Below the pieces are notes generated by a model, which saw only the letters and a program-made list of their open reading frames with translations, had not been told where the DNA came from and made no database searches. The translations under genes and the position numbers were made by a program. 35,684 bases of DNA from Pseudomonas lactis (GTDB taxonomy: Bacteria > Pseudomonadota > Gammaproteobacteria > Pseudomonadales > Pseudomonadaceae): positions 1 to 35,684 of the forward strand of contig NZ_JYLO01000024.1 in assembly GCF_001439845.1 (NCBI RefSeq), read 5' to 3'. Positions 7,696-16,306 of this stretch are shown piece after piece (positions within the stretch are counted from its first letter, which is position 1; each line of letters begins with the position of its first letter).

Positions 7696-7819
7696 CTAAA
7701 AATGTCGCGTTTTTGCACGCGTTCGTCGCGCGGCCGCGTGCAGCTACTTATGTAACCGACCGGTGTGACGGATTGATGTTCCCCGGATGGGGCTAATCAG
7801 ATGGATTTGCGGTGTATTC

Positions 7820-7902
7820 ATCGCAGGCAAGCCAGCTCCCACATTTGAACTGCATTCTTATGCTGGAATGCATTCCCCTGTGGGAGCTGGCTCGCCTGCG
7901 AT
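7820..7902. repeat. REP doublet (inverted pair)
   Basis: Two arms read ATCGCAGGCAAGCCAGCTCC and onward to CCACA, and back as TGTGGGAGCTGGCTCGCCTG and onward to CGAT. They form a near-complete 24-pair inverted repeat around a 35-base centre. This is the REP/BIME sequence scattered in P. fluorescens-group genomes. It lies just past the opuCA stop and may stabilise or end that transcript. Confidence 0.9.
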
Positions 7903-7911
7903 AGCGATCTA

Positions 7912-9069
7912 TCAGGCCAAAGCAGTTTCGGCAGGGGAGACAATGCTGGTCTTGCCCCCACGGGACTTACCGGAACTCAGGTACTCGGCAATCGACTCCT
8001 GGGTCACCTCACCCAAGAACACCCGCTCTGCATCCATCACCGGCAACCACGAACGGTTGAACTCGTACATGCGCGACAGCAGGATGCGCAAATGCTCGTC
8101 ATAGGCCGCCGTGGCATTGAACTCGCGCAGGTACTGGCCGCAGGTGCCGGCCTGGCGGTGCAGGTCGCGACGGCGAACATAGCCCAGCGCTTTGTTTTCG
8201 GCGCAGGTGACCACCACGTAACGGCGGTCATGCTCGTCCATCAGTTCCAGGGCATCGGCCACCGGGGTTTCCGGGCTCACCGACGGGGCGTTGTCCGCCG
8301 CGTCTTCGGCTTTTACCAGCAGCAGGCGCTTGAGGGTGCTGTCCTGGCCCACGAAGTTGCTGACGAACTCGTCGGCCGGGTGCGCCAGCAGCGTATCCGG
8401 GTGGTCGATCTGCAGCAGTTTGCCGGCGCGGAAGATGGCGATCTTGTCACCCAGCTTGATGGCTTCGTCGATGTCGTGGCTGACCATGATCACGGTCTTG
8501 TTCAGCGCGCGCTGCATCTCGAAGAACTCGTTCTGGATCATCTCGCGGTTGATCGGGTCGACCGCGCCGAACGGCTCATCCATCAGCAGCAGCGGTGCGT
8601 CGGCCGCCAGGGCGCGGATCACGCCGATGCGCTGTTGCTGCCCGCCCGACAATTCACGCGGGTAGCGGTGCAGGTACTGCTTGGGCTCCAGCTTGATCAT
8701 GCTCATCAACTCGCGGGCGCGGTCGTGGCATTTCTGCTTGTCCCAGCCGAGCAGCTTGGGCACCACCACGATGTTCTCTTCGATGGTCATGTTGGGGAAC
8801 AGGCCGATCTGCTGGATCACGTAGCCGATGTTGCGGCGCAGGGTTACTTCATCGAGGTCGGTGGTGTCTTCGCCGTTGATCAAAATTTTGCCCGAGGTGG
8901 GCTTGATCAGGCGGTTGATCATCTTCAGCGTGGTGCTCTTACCGCAGCCCGAGGGCCCCAGGAATACGCAAATCTCGCCTTCGTTGACGGTCAGGCTTAC
9001 ATCGTTGACGGCAGTGACAGTCTTGCCGTTGCTTTGAAAAGTCTTGGACAGGTTTTGAAGTTCGATCAT
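7912..9069 (-). CDS. opuCA: Osmoprotectant ABC transporter ATP-binding protein with CBS region
   Basis: The ATPase of a quaternary-ammonium (glycine betaine, carnitine or choline) importer; it powers uptake under salt stress from the inner face of the cytoplasmic membrane. ATG 9069 is chosen because it overlaps the stop of the upstream permease gene as ATGA; this gives 385 aa. Walker A is GPSGCGKST (residues 38-46), the signature is LSGGQQQRIG, Walker B is LLLMDEPFGAVD and the switch is SHDIDEA. Residues from about 260 on form a CBS-like tandem (VADALELMDEHDRRYVVV, then WLPVMDAERVFLGEV), which in OpuA/OpuC relatives senses ionic strength. It is last in a four-gene operon. Confidence 0.93.
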   Translation of the reverse strand: MIELQNLSKTFQSNGKTVTAVNDVSLTVNEGEICVFLGPSGCGKSTTLKMINRLIKPTSGKILINGEDTTDLDEVTLRRNIGYVIQQIGLFPNMTIEENIVVVPKLLGWDKQKCHDRARELMSMIKLEPKQYLHRYPRELSGGQQQRIGVIRALAADAPLLLMDEPFGAVDPINREMIQNEFFEMQRALNKTVIMVSHDIDEAIKLGDKIAIFRAGKLLQIDHPDTLLAHPADEFVSNFVGQDSTLKRLLLVKAEDAADNAPSVSPETPVADALELMDEHDRRYVVVTCAENKALGYVRRRDLHRQAGTCGQYLREFNATAAYDEHLRILLSRMYEFNRSWLPVMDAERVFLGEVTQESIAEYLSSGKSRGGKTSIVSPAETALA

Positions 9070-9719
9070 TTGAGCAATCCTTTTGGAGTCAGCGAGCGTT
9101 GCAGCCATTGCAGAAGCAGGTCGGCGAAGATGGCCAGAAGACTGACCAGCACGGCGCCGACGATCAGCATCGACATGTCACTGCGGCTGATAGAAGCCAG
9201 AATCAGTACACCCAGGCCACCGGCGCCGATGGTGGCAGCGATGGTCATCACACCGATGTTCATCACCACGGCGGTGCGCACACCGGCGAGGATCACCGGC
9301 ACCGCAATCGGCAGTTCGACCATGCGCAGGCGCTGGCCGAAGGTCATGCCGATACCGCGTGCGGCTTCGCGAATGCCTGGCTCTACGCCGGTCAGCGCGA
9401 GGTAGGTGTTACGCATGATCGGCAGCAGGGAGTAGAGGAACACGGCGGTGATCGCCGGCATCGGCCCCAGGCCCTGGCCGAACTTGGAGTAGAACGGCAG
9501 CAGCAGGCCGAACAGTGCAATGGAGGGCACGGTCAGTAGCACCGTAGCGCTGGCTTGCAGCGGGCCGGCCAAGGTTGGGAAACGTGTCATCAGAATGCCC
9601 AGGGGCACACCGATAAAGATCGCCAGGATCACGGCGATGCCGACCAGGGTGATGTGCTGCCAGGTCAAGTGCAGCACTTGGGCCCAATCAAGATGGGAAA
9701 AGGCGTTCAAAAATTCCAT
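9066..9719 (-). CDS. opuCB: Osmoprotectant ABC transporter permease
   Basis: A 217-aa inner-membrane permease of the OpuC/ProW type with about five or six hydrophobic segments. The binding-protein-dependent transport motif that contacts the ATPase is around residues 117-150 (GVEPGIREAARGIGMT followed by an RLRMVELP stretch). It shares length and motif with the other permease of the operon, so the two should form a heterodimeric channel. It starts 12 bases after the binding-protein stop, with GGAGAAG before its ATG, and its TGA overlaps the start of opuCA. Confidence 0.93.
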   Translation of the reverse strand: MEFLNAFSHLDWAQVLHLTWQHITLVGIAVILAIFIGVPLGILMTRFPTLAGPLQASATVLLTVPSIALFGLLLPFYSKFGQGLGPMPAITAVFLYSLLPIMRNTYLALTGVEPGIREAARGIGMTFGQRLRMVELPIAVPVILAGVRTAVVMNIGVMTIAATIGAGGLGVLILASISRSDMSMLIVGAVLVSLLAIFADLLLQWLQRSLTPKGLLK

Positions 9720-9731
9720 GTCTTCTCCTTT

Positions 9732-10625
9732 TTAGTTGATTGGATGTTGGCGCAGGAAATCGGCGGCAACGGCGGACGGGCTTTCATGGTCGACGTCGAC
9801 CCGTGCATTGAGCTGACGCATGGTTTCATCGTCGAACAGATTGGCCAAAGGCTTGAGCTCGGCGGCCAGTTGCGGGTGCTTGTCGAGGTATTCCTGGCGG
9901 ATCACCGGGGCTGCGGTGTAGTCGGGGAAGTAGTGTTTGTCGTCTTCCAGCAGCTTCAATTTAAAGGCGTTGAGGCGCCCGTCGGTGGTGTAGACCAAAC
10001 CGGCGAACACCTGGCCGTTACGCAGCGCGGTGTAGACCAGGCCGGCGTCCATCTGCCGGGTGTTCTTGCGCGTCAGGTTCATGTCGTACAGCTTGACCAT
10101 GCCGGCCAGGCCATCGGAGCGGTTGGCGAACTCGGTGTCCAGGGCGACCAGGCGATGCTCTTTGGTCTCCTGGGCCATGGCTTGGGTGAGGTCGCTGATG
10201 CTGTTGATCTCGGGATGTTCTTGCGCGACTTTCTCCGGCAGTGCCAGGGCATAGGTGTTGCTAAAGCGCGACGGCGATAGCCAGACCAGGCCTTTTTTCG
10301 CGTCGAGTTCTTTGACCCGTGCGTAGGACTGTTCGCTGTCGAGCTTCTCGTCGATATGGTTGTAGGCCACCAGTGACACACCGGTGTATTCCCAGATCAG
10401 GTCCAGTTGCCCGCTTTCCTGGGCACTGCGCGCCAGGTTGCTGCCCAGGCCACCGGTCACACGGGCGTCGTAGCCCTTGGTGCGCAGGTACTGGGAGGTG
10501 ATTTCGGCGAGCAGGGTCTGCTCGGTGAACACCCGGGCGCCGATGCGGATCACGGGTTTTTCGGCGGCTTGTGCAATACCTGCAAGCAGCAGGACGCAGC
10601 CTAATATCAAGCTCAGTTTTTTCAT
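9732..10625 (-). CDS. opuCC: Osmoprotectant ABC transporter periplasmic binding protein
   Basis: A 297-aa substrate-binding protein of the OpuAC/OsmF family. A signal peptide covers residues 1-20 (cut after AQA); there is no lipobox cysteine, so it is a soluble periplasmic protein. The family start of the mature chain, RIGARVFTEQTLLAEITSQY, is clear. The DLIWEYTG and DAGLVYTALRNGQ stretches are conserved in quaternary-amine binders, and aromatic residues that could form a cation cage are present (Trp78, Tyr80), but the exact ligand cannot be read from sequence. AAAGGAATTCAC precedes the ATG. It lies between the two permease genes. Confidence 0.92.
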   Translation of the reverse strand: MKKLSLILGCVLLLAGIAQAAEKPVIRIGARVFTEQTLLAEITSQYLRTKGYDARVTGGLGSNLARSAQESGQLDLIWEYTGVSLVAYNHIDEKLDSEQSYARVKELDAKKGLVWLSPSRFSNTYALALPEKVAQEHPEINSISDLTQAMAQETKEHRLVALDTEFANRSDGLAGMVKLYDMNLTRKNTRQMDAGLVYTALRNGQVFAGLVYTTDGRLNAFKLKLLEDDKHYFPDYTAAPVIRQEYLDKHPQLAAELKPLANLFDDETMRQLNARVDVDHESPSAVAADFLRQHPIN

Positions 10626-10644
10626 GTGAATTCCTTTACCGGGC

Positions 10645-11361
10645 TTAAGACGGGCGCAACCCGCGTTCCAGCCAGAGGCGGCTGGCCATGGTTACCAGGC
10701 CGTCAAGCAGCAATGCCAGCAGCGCGGTACACGCGGCGCCGAGCAACAGTTGCGGCTGATTGTTCAGGGCAATGCCGGGGAAGATCAGGCTGCCCAGGCT
10801 GTTGGCGCCAATCAGGAAGGCCAGCGGCGCGGTGCCGACGTTGATCGCCAGGGCCACGCGCACACCGCCAATGATGATCGGCACGGCGTTGGGCAGCTCC
10901 ACGCGAAACAGCACCTGGCGCGGGGTCATACCGATGCCGGTGGCGGCTTCCTTAAGGGAGCCCTGAACGTTTTTCAGGCCTTCGTAGGTGTTGCGCACGA
11001 TGGGCAGGAGCGAGGCGAGGAACAGCGCGAAGATGGCCGGGCCGCTGCCGATGCCGAGGACGCCGAGGGCGATGGCCAGTACGGCCAGGGGAGGGACGGT
11101 GTTGCCGATGTTGAAGATCTGCATGAAACGTTCTGCGCGCCCGACCATATTGGGTCGGCTGAGCAGGATACCGGCGGGGATGCCCACAATCAGGGCTGCC
11201 AGCATGGAGACTAGGACGAGAATCAGATGAGCTTGCAGGTAAAACAACAAATCGTCGCGGTACAGTTCGATCGTGTTGATGCCGATCCAGTGGACCAGCA
11301 GGGCCAGGAGAGCGACGACAACCACTGCTCCTATCAGCCCTTTGCCATAGCGAATAGCCAC
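10645..11361 (-). CDS. opuCD: Osmoprotectant ABC transporter permease, first gene of the operon
   Basis: A permease of the same type as the 217-aa one. GTG 11361 is the likely start: AGGAG sits 7 bases upstream and the resulting 238 aa begins VAIRYGKGLIGAVVVV, a first membrane helix. A longer frame to 11490 adds 43 basic residues unlike any permease and runs into a structured leader. The coupling motif is GSLKEAATGIGMTPRQVLF with VELPNAVP after it. The extra N-terminal helix and linker (HWIGINTIELYRDDLLFYL) are typical of the larger OpuC permease. It is separated by 19 bases from the binding-protein gene. Confidence 0.9.
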   Translation of the reverse strand: MAIRYGKGLIGAVVVVALLALLVHWIGINTIELYRDDLLFYLQAHLILVLVSMLAALIVGIPAGILLSRPNMVGRAERFMQIFNIGNTVPPLAVLAIALGVLGIGSGPAIFALFLASLLPIVRNTYEGLKNVQGSLKEAATGIGMTPRQVLFRVELPNAVPIIIGGVRVALAINVGTAPLAFLIGANSLGSLIFPGIALNNQPQLLLGAACTALLALLLDGLVTMASRLWLERGLRPS

Positions 11362-11453
11362 AGGCGGACTCCTTTTTTTCTTCTGTCGGCGAACACATTT
11401 CCGAGCGGCAGGGCCATGACTGGCTGCCTTGGAATGGGTTCGCGAAAAGCAAC

Positions 11454-11556
11454 TCGCCGATACTGGCAATGCAGTATGCGATCGAGCCATGAGCGCAGCC
11501 TCGTCAGGCTAACTTGCTGATTTTTCAGCCCCTGTTCCGAGTGCGATAGCAGGGGA
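11454..11556 (-). promoter_or_regulatory. Hairpin-rich leader of the opuC operon (candidate cis-regulatory RNA)
   Basis: Four compact inverted repeats follow each other in about 100 bases: CCCCTG/CAGGGG (11529-11555), GCTGA-TTTT-TCAGC (11516-11529), AGCCT-CGTC-AGGCT (11497-11510) and ATACTG-GCAATG-CAGTAT (11460-11477, flanked by CTCG/CGAG). They lie 100-190 bases upstream of the GTG start of opuCD. None is followed by a T-run on the minus strand, so they are not simple terminators. They match no riboswitch I can name. Confidence 0.35.
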
Positions 11557-11649
11557 GTGGACGTCTCTACCTTTTAAAAGGTTCCACACTTGGGCGCATT
11601 TAGCCACCCCCAATGGGCTCAACGGTGGTCCGTACCCTCGCGTTTGCGC

Positions 11650-11655
11650 TATACT
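11650..11655 (+). promoter_or_regulatory. Candidate -10 box of prfC
   Basis: TATACT lies 38 bases before the prfC ATG in a short AT-richer stretch. No good -35 hexamer is found at the usual spacing, so this is weakly supported. Confidence 0.35.
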
Positions 11656-11693
11656 CGCCGCCCTTTTTTGACTCACCTGCCAGGCGATTTCCC

Positions 11694-13277
11694 ATGACCC
11701 ACCAGGCCGCCGAAGTCGCGAAACGCCGCACTTTCGCCATTATTTCCCACCCCGATGCCGGTAAGACCACCATCACCGAAAAGCTGTTGCTGATGGGCAA
11801 GGCAATCGCGGTGGCCGGCACGGTGAAGTCGCGCAAATCCGACCGCCATGCCACCTCCGACTGGATGGAAATGGAAAAGCAACGGGGTATTTCCATTACC
11901 ACGTCGGTCATGCAGTTCCCCTATCGCGAGCACATGATCAACCTGCTCGACACCCCGGGGCACGAAGACTTCTCCGAAGATACCTACCGCACCCTCACCG
12001 CGGTGGACTCGGCGCTGATGGTCCTCGACGGCGGTAAAGGCGTCGAGCCACGTACCATCGCGCTGATGGACGTGTGCCGTCTGCGTGACACGCCGATTGT
12101 CAGCTTCATCAACAAACTCGACCGCGACATCCGCGACCCCATCGAGCTGCTGGATGAAATCGAAGCCGTCCTGAAGATCAAGGCCGCGCCGATCACCTGG
12201 CCGATTGGTTGCTACCGCGACTTCAAGGGCGTGTACCACCTGGCCGACGACTACATCATTGTCTACACCGCTGGCCACGGTCATGAGCGCACCGAAACCA
12301 AGATCATCGAGAAGCTCGACTCCGATGAAGCCCGCGCCCACCTGGGCGACGAGTACGACCGTTTTGTCGACCAGCTGGAGCTGGTGCAGGGCGCCTGCCA
12401 TGAGTTCAACCAGCAGGAGTTCCTCGACGGCCAACTGACGCCGGTGTTCTTCGGTACCGCGCTGGGCAACTTCGGTGTCGACCACGTGCTCGACGCCGTC
12501 GTGGACTGGGCGCCAAAACCGCTGGCCCGCGTTGCCAACGAGCGCACCGTGGAACCGGTCGAAGAGAAATTCACGGGCTTTGTGTTCAAGATCCAGGCGA
12601 ACATGGACCCCAAACACCGCGACCGTATCGCCTTCATGCGTATCTGCTCCGGCAAATACGAAAAAGGCATGAAGATGCGCCACGTGCGCACTGGCAAGGA
12701 CGTGCGCATTGGCGACGCCCTGACGTTCTTCTCCTCCGAGCGTGAGCAGTTGGAAGAGGCGTTTGCCGGCGACATCATCGGCCTGCACAACCATGGCACC
12801 ATCCAGATCGGCGACACCTTCACCGAAGGCGAAGCGCTGGGCTTTACCGGTATCCCGCACTTTGCCCCGGAACTGTTCCGCCGCGTGCGCCTGCGTGACC
12901 CGCTCAAGTCCAAGCAACTGCGCCAAGGCTTGCAGCAATTGGCCGAGGAGGGCGCCACCCAGGTGTTCTTCCCCGAGCGCAGCAACGACATCATCCTCGG
13001 CGCCGTGGGCGTGCTGCAGTTCGATGTGGTCGCCAGCCGCTTGAAAGAGGAATACAAGGTGGAGTGCTCCTACGAGCCGATCACCGTGTATTCGGCGCGC
13101 TGGATTGATTGCAGCGATAAGAAGAAGTTGGAAGAGTTCTCCAATAAAGCCGTGGAAAACCTGGCAATCGACGGCGGTGGTCACCTGACCTACCTGGCGC
13201 CGACGCGGGTGAACCTGGCGTTGATGGAAGAGCGTTGGCCGGATGTGAAGTTCCGTGCGACCCGCGAACACCATTAA
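11694..13277 (+). CDS. prfC: Peptide chain release factor 3 (RF3)
   Basis: RF3 is the translational GTPase that recycles RF1 and RF2 from the ribosome after termination. Starting at ATG 11694 it has 527 aa, the family length; a longer frame to 11613 is not needed. The GTPase motifs are G1 HPDAGKTT (residues 19-26), G2 near RGISITTS, G3 DTPGHED and G4 NKLDRD. The beta-barrel domain II and the C-terminal domain (GVLQFDVVASRLKEEYKVEC) follow. It is monocistronic here, divergent from the opuC operon, and followed by a REP doublet. Confidence 0.97.
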   Translation: MTHQAAEVAKRRTFAIISHPDAGKTTITEKLLLMGKAIAVAGTVKSRKSDRHATSDWMEMEKQRGISITTSVMQFPYREHMINLLDTPGHEDFSEDTYRTLTAVDSALMVLDGGKGVEPRTIALMDVCRLRDTPIVSFINKLDRDIRDPIELLDEIEAVLKIKAAPITWPIGCYRDFKGVYHLADDYIIVYTAGHGHERTETKIIEKLDSDEARAHLGDEYDRFVDQLELVQGACHEFNQQEFLDGQLTPVFFGTALGNFGVDHVLDAVVDWAPKPLARVANERTVEPVEEKFTGFVFKIQANMDPKHRDRIAFMRICSGKYEKGMKMRHVRTGKDVRIGDALTFFSSEREQLEEAFAGDIIGLHNHGTIQIGDTFTEGEALGFTGIPHFAPELFRRVRLRDPLKSKQLRQGLQQLAEEGATQVFFPERSNDIILGAVGVLQFDVVASRLKEEYKVECSYEPITVYSARWIDCSDKKKLEEFSNKAVENLAIDGGGHLTYLAPTRVNLALMEERWPDVKFRATREHH

Positions 13278-13296
13278 GGTCTGAGCGGTTAAGAGA

Positions 13297-13388
13297 ATGT
13301 GGGAGGGGGCTTGCCCCCGATAGCGGTGTGTCAGCCAATGTATTGGGTTCTGATACTCCGCAATCGGGGGCAAGCCCCCTCCCACATT
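13297..13388. repeat. REP doublet (inverted pair)
   Basis: Arms AATGTGGGAGGGGGCTTGCC (and CCCGAT) at 13297-13322 and their exact complement at 13363-13388 face each other across 40 bases. The 26-base arms are perfectly paired. This is a second subtype of the fluorescens-group REP sequences, 20 bases after the prfC stop. Confidence 0.92.
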
Positions 13389-13503
13389 TTGATCTCCAAA
13401 AGGCTGGAGATTGGCGGTAAACCGGCATCGCGACTAGCTTAAACGCTGGTGGCAGTTAATGACTGCCGTGCGGGGCCCATTTACTGACTGGACGGAATCG
13501 ACC

Positions 13504-13758
13504 ATGAGTATTGTTCAACGCGTCGTGCTGTTGATGAAAGTGCTGGTGCTGTTGTCGTTGGGGATGTCGACGGCCTGGGCGCATAACCCGGTGCAGGGCG
13601 CAGCGAGGGTGACGAGTAGCCAGAGCTCGGACTTGCAACTGGCCAAGTCCGAAGCAGAGCCAGGCGATAAAGGCCAGGGTGGCAGCGAAGACGATGACGA
13701 CTCGACCACCGACGAGCCTGACAGCGACGACGCAGACGAAGGCGATAGCCAGACGTAG
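13504..13758 (+). CDS. Small exported acidic protein, 84 aa
   Basis: The frame starting at ATG 13504 gives a clear signal peptide (MSIVQRVVLLMKVLVLLSLG, cut after AWA at residue 26). The mature part is short and very acidic, ending in a low-complexity Asp/Glu/Ser tract (SEDDDDSTTDEPDSDDADEG). An upstream ATG at 13459 is in frame but would bury the signal. A strong terminator follows. I do not know the family; acidic periplasmic peptides may bind cations, but nothing here shows it. It converges on the TonB receptor gene. Confidence 0.6.
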   Translation: MSIVQRVVLLMKVLVLLSLGMSTAWAHNPVQGAARVTSSQSSDLQLAKSEAEPGDKGQGGSEDDDDSTTDEPDSDDADEGDSQT

Positions 13759-13789
13759 GTTCGCCAAGGGAAAGCGTTTCAAACAATCG

Positions 13790-13820
13790 ATGCCTTGGAT
13801 GGGACCTCCAAGGCATTTTT
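13790..13820 (+). terminator. Intrinsic terminator
   Basis: ATGCCTTGGA pairs perfectly with TCCAAGGCAT across a 6-base loop and is followed by TTTTT. It lies 31 bases after the small exported gene and just before the converging receptor gene. Confidence 0.9.
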
Positions 13821-13838
13821 ATTGGCCGCCCTTTTTCC

Positions 13839-16097
13839 TCAGAACGATGTGGTCACCGACGCGAAGTAAGCCCGCCCCGGCTCATTGTAAGTCTGCGCGC
13901 CCGCATCCTCGGCGTTGCCTTTGCGCGACAAGCGCTTGTCTAGCAGGTTGTTGATGCCCACCCGCACGCTCAGGTTCTTGCTGAATTCGTAACCACTGCT
14001 CAGGCCCATCAGCCCGTACGGGTCGACGTCCTGCTGGGCGCTGCGATCGTAACTGCTGGCGCTGCGTGAGTTGAGCGTCGGCGCCTCCTGCTTGCCGTAG
14101 TAGGTGCCGCTGACCTGGAAGGACAGCTTGTCAGTGGCTTGCCAGTCCAGCGTGGTGTTGACGGTGTACTTGGGGATGATGCTCAAGGGCTCGCCGGTGT
14201 CCTTGTCCTTGGAGTCGATCATGTAGGTCAGGTTGGTATTCAAGTCCAGGTCATCGCGCAGGCTGACGAACAGGTTGCCTTCAACGCCTTGCACCAAGGC
14301 TGGGCCGCTGTTTTCCCACTCCAGAACACGTCGGCCGTTGCCCAGGCGGAAAGCCGCCTCGTTACTGGCGTTGATCTTGTTCTTGTAGTCATTACGAAAG
14401 TACGTCGCACTGGTGCGCCAGTTGCCTTTGTCGAAAGCCAAGCCAATCTCCTTGTTGACGCTGATTTCCGGCTTCAGATCGCGGTTGCCCACCAGGTAGC
14501 AACCGCCCATGTTGGCTTCGCTGGCGTTGCAGCCATTGCCACGGCTGTAGAGCAAATAGTTCGGGTTGGACTGGTACAGGTTAGGGGTCTTGTAGGCGCG
14601 GGCAATGCCGCCCTTGATGCTCAGTTCGTCGGTCAACTGGTGCGAAGCGTTGAAGCTGGGGCTCCAGTTGCCGCCGTATTCCTCATGGTCGTCGAAGCGC
14701 AAGCCAGGCGTGATCACGGTCTTGCTGCCCAGCTCGATGTTGTCCTCGGCAAACAAGGCGTAGCTTGAGGCGGTGGTCTTGGTGCTGTTGCGGCTGACGC
14801 CCGGGATGGCGGGGACGCCGCCGGTGCCTGGGTCGTAAGTTTGCGGGCGCAACGAGCCTGGGTCGTTCATCGACTCGTAGAGGTATTCGCTGCCCAGGGT
14901 CAACACCTGTTCGGCGCCGAAACTCAGGGGCAGGTTGACCTCGGCCGTGGCCCGCGTGTTGCGCAAGCGCGACTCGAAACCGCCTGCACTGGCGGAGGGC
15001 GCGCCTTCGCCGGAACCGGCCAGGCCTTCGTTGAGGCGTTCGTTGCGGGTCAGGTCGTGGGTCAGCGAGGCCAGGGTCGAACCCCAGTCGAATTCGCCGC
15101 GATGGGTGGCAGAAAAGCTGCTGCGTTGAATCACACTGGTTTCCTTGCCCACCAGGCTTTCCACGAACGTGCCACCGCCGTTGAGCATGGTATCGCCGGC
15201 GAAAATATTGCCCTGGCGGCTGTAGCTGGCTTCCAGGTCGAGGGTTTGCTCGGGGGTGAACTGCCAGCTCAGCAAGCCATTCACGTCTTTGTTGCGCACA
15301 CCTTCGCGGCCGGCTACCAACGAGTCCGGCGTCGCTTGCGCTGCGCGGTTGATGTCGGCGTCATCGGCTTCGGTCTTGTTCAGGCCGCCATAGACGCGGA
15401 ACGCCAGGGTGTCAGTCAATGGGCCGCTGAGGTTGAAGTTGGTGCGCTTGCTCGCGCCTTCGGCATCGTTTTCGGGGAAGGCGGTGTAGGCGGTCAGCGA
15501 GCCGTGCAGTTGGTCAGTGGGGCGCTTGGTGATGATGTTGATCACCCCGCCCATGGCCCCGGAGCCATAACGGGCGGCGGCCGGGCCGCGCAGGATTTCA
15601 ATGCGTTCGACTTCTTCGGCCGGTACCCAGTTGGTTTCGCCACGGGTATCACGGTCGCCGCTCCAGCCGTAACGCACCGCGTTGCGCGAGGTGGACGGCT
15701 TGCCATCGATCAGAATCAGGGTGTTTTCCGGGCCCATGCCGCGCAGGTCGATCTGGCGGTTATTGCCACGACTGCCGCTGGAACTGTTGCCGGTCAGGTT
15801 CACACCCGGCTCGCGGCGGATGATCTCCGACAGGTCGTTGGTGGGCGGGCGTTTCTTGATGTCTTCGGCGGTGATGATCGACACGCCGGGCGCTTGCTTG
15901 AGTTCTTCGGCGGCGGTGCCCAGTACACGTGTCTCGCCCAGCACCAGGGCTTGGGGCGTGCCATCCACAGGCAGGTCTGTCGCTTGGATCGGCACTTTGT
16001 CGCGTTCTTTTTCCACACTCTGCGCCAGTAGCGCGGGGGACGAAAGGGTAGCGATAAACGCCAGCGAGAGATGGCTGAGCCTGAATTGAGACGACAT
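13839..16097 (-). CDS. pfeA: TonB-dependent ferric-catecholate siderophore receptor (PfeA/FepA/PirA type)
   Basis: A full-length outer-membrane receptor of 752 aa. ATG 16097 is preferred because a signal peptide follows (MSSQFRLSHLSLAFIATLSS, cut near LLAQ); the frame is open to 16196. The plug (about residues 55-190) carries the FepA-family hallmarks PGVSIITAEDIKKRPPTNDL, RGMGPENTLILIDGKP, ERIEILRGPAAARYGSGAMG and GVINIITKRP. The barrel ends in the usual terminal aromatic (YFASVTTSF). The ligand should be ferric enterobactin or a similar catecholate. No two-component genes or esterase lie beside it. A Fur-box-like site 80-100 bases upstream suggests iron repression. Confidence 0.92.
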   Translation of the reverse strand: MSSQFRLSHLSLAFIATLSSPALLAQSVEKERDKVPIQATDLPVDGTPQALVLGETRVLGTAAEELKQAPGVSIITAEDIKKRPPTNDLSEIIRREPGVNLTGNSSSGSRGNNRQIDLRGMGPENTLILIDGKPSTSRNAVRYGWSGDRDTRGETNWVPAEEVERIEILRGPAAARYGSGAMGGVINIITKRPTDQLHGSLTAYTAFPENDAEGASKRTNFNLSGPLTDTLAFRVYGGLNKTEADDADINRAAQATPDSLVAGREGVRNKDVNGLLSWQFTPEQTLDLEASYSRQGNIFAGDTMLNGGGTFVESLVGKETSVIQRSSFSATHRGEFDWGSTLASLTHDLTRNERLNEGLAGSGEGAPSASAGGFESRLRNTRATAEVNLPLSFGAEQVLTLGSEYLYESMNDPGSLRPQTYDPGTGGVPAIPGVSRNSTKTTASSYALFAEDNIELGSKTVITPGLRFDDHEEYGGNWSPSFNASHQLTDELSIKGGIARAYKTPNLYQSNPNYLLYSRGNGCNASEANMGGCYLVGNRDLKPEISVNKEIGLAFDKGNWRTSATYFRNDYKNKINASNEAAFRLGNGRRVLEWENSGPALVQGVEGNLFVSLRDDLDLNTNLTYMIDSKDKDTGEPLSIIPKYTVNTTLDWQATDKLSFQVSGTYYGKQEAPTLNSRSASSYDRSAQQDVDPYGLMGLSSGYEFSKNLSVRVGINNLLDKRLSRKGNAEDAGAQTYNEPGRAYFASVTTSF

Positions 16098-16177
16098 GTC
16101 CACAAAGTCCTTTAGGAGGGGCGATTGAGCGAGAGGCGTCTGAATTTTTTCGTGTATCCAGCGCTCTCCGTGCGCCG

Positions 16178-16195
16178 TAATGGTATTGATTCTCA
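16178..16195. promoter_or_regulatory. Candidate Fur box upstream of the pfeA-like receptor
   Basis: On the minus strand GAGAATCAATACCATTAC matches the Fur type well, and 15 of its bases are identical to the site before piuC. A neighbouring GTAAATTGCATTTACAA at about 16204-16220 is a second, more symmetrical candidate. Both lie in an AT-rich promoter region. Confidence 0.65.
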
Positions 16196-16306
16196 AACAG
16201 AAGTAAATTGCATTTACAATCTATACACTTTTCAAAACGGTCTGGCTCAATGTTTTCAGGGCTTTTGGCATAGATTCAAACGGTATGTTTTTTGTTACAA
16301 CCGCGC

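Noticed and set aside
7502..7699. 65-aa plus-strand frame in the speC leader
   Set aside because: It lies antisense to the leader hairpin and promoter, has no ribosome-binding site and no similarity to a known protein.
8092..9405. 437-codon plus-strand frame across opuCA and opuCB
   Set aside because: It spans two well-identified minus-strand genes and has no recognisable protein content.
11362..11490. N-terminal extension of the opuCD permease from 11490
   Set aside because: The 43 extra residues are basic and unstructured, overlap the hairpin region, and the GTG at 11361 has a proper ribosome-binding site and family-like start.
11497..11510. AGCCT-GACG-AGGCT hairpin as a guanidine-II (mini-ykkC) riboswitch
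   Set aside because: It contains ACGA, but pairing leaves GACG in the loop rather than a properly closed ACGR loop, and there is no second ACGR hairpin next to it.
11673..13385. 570-codon open frame opposite prfC
   Set aside because: It is a shadow of the high-GC prfC coding strand: His/Val/Gln-rich, no family resemblance, and prfC itself is certain.
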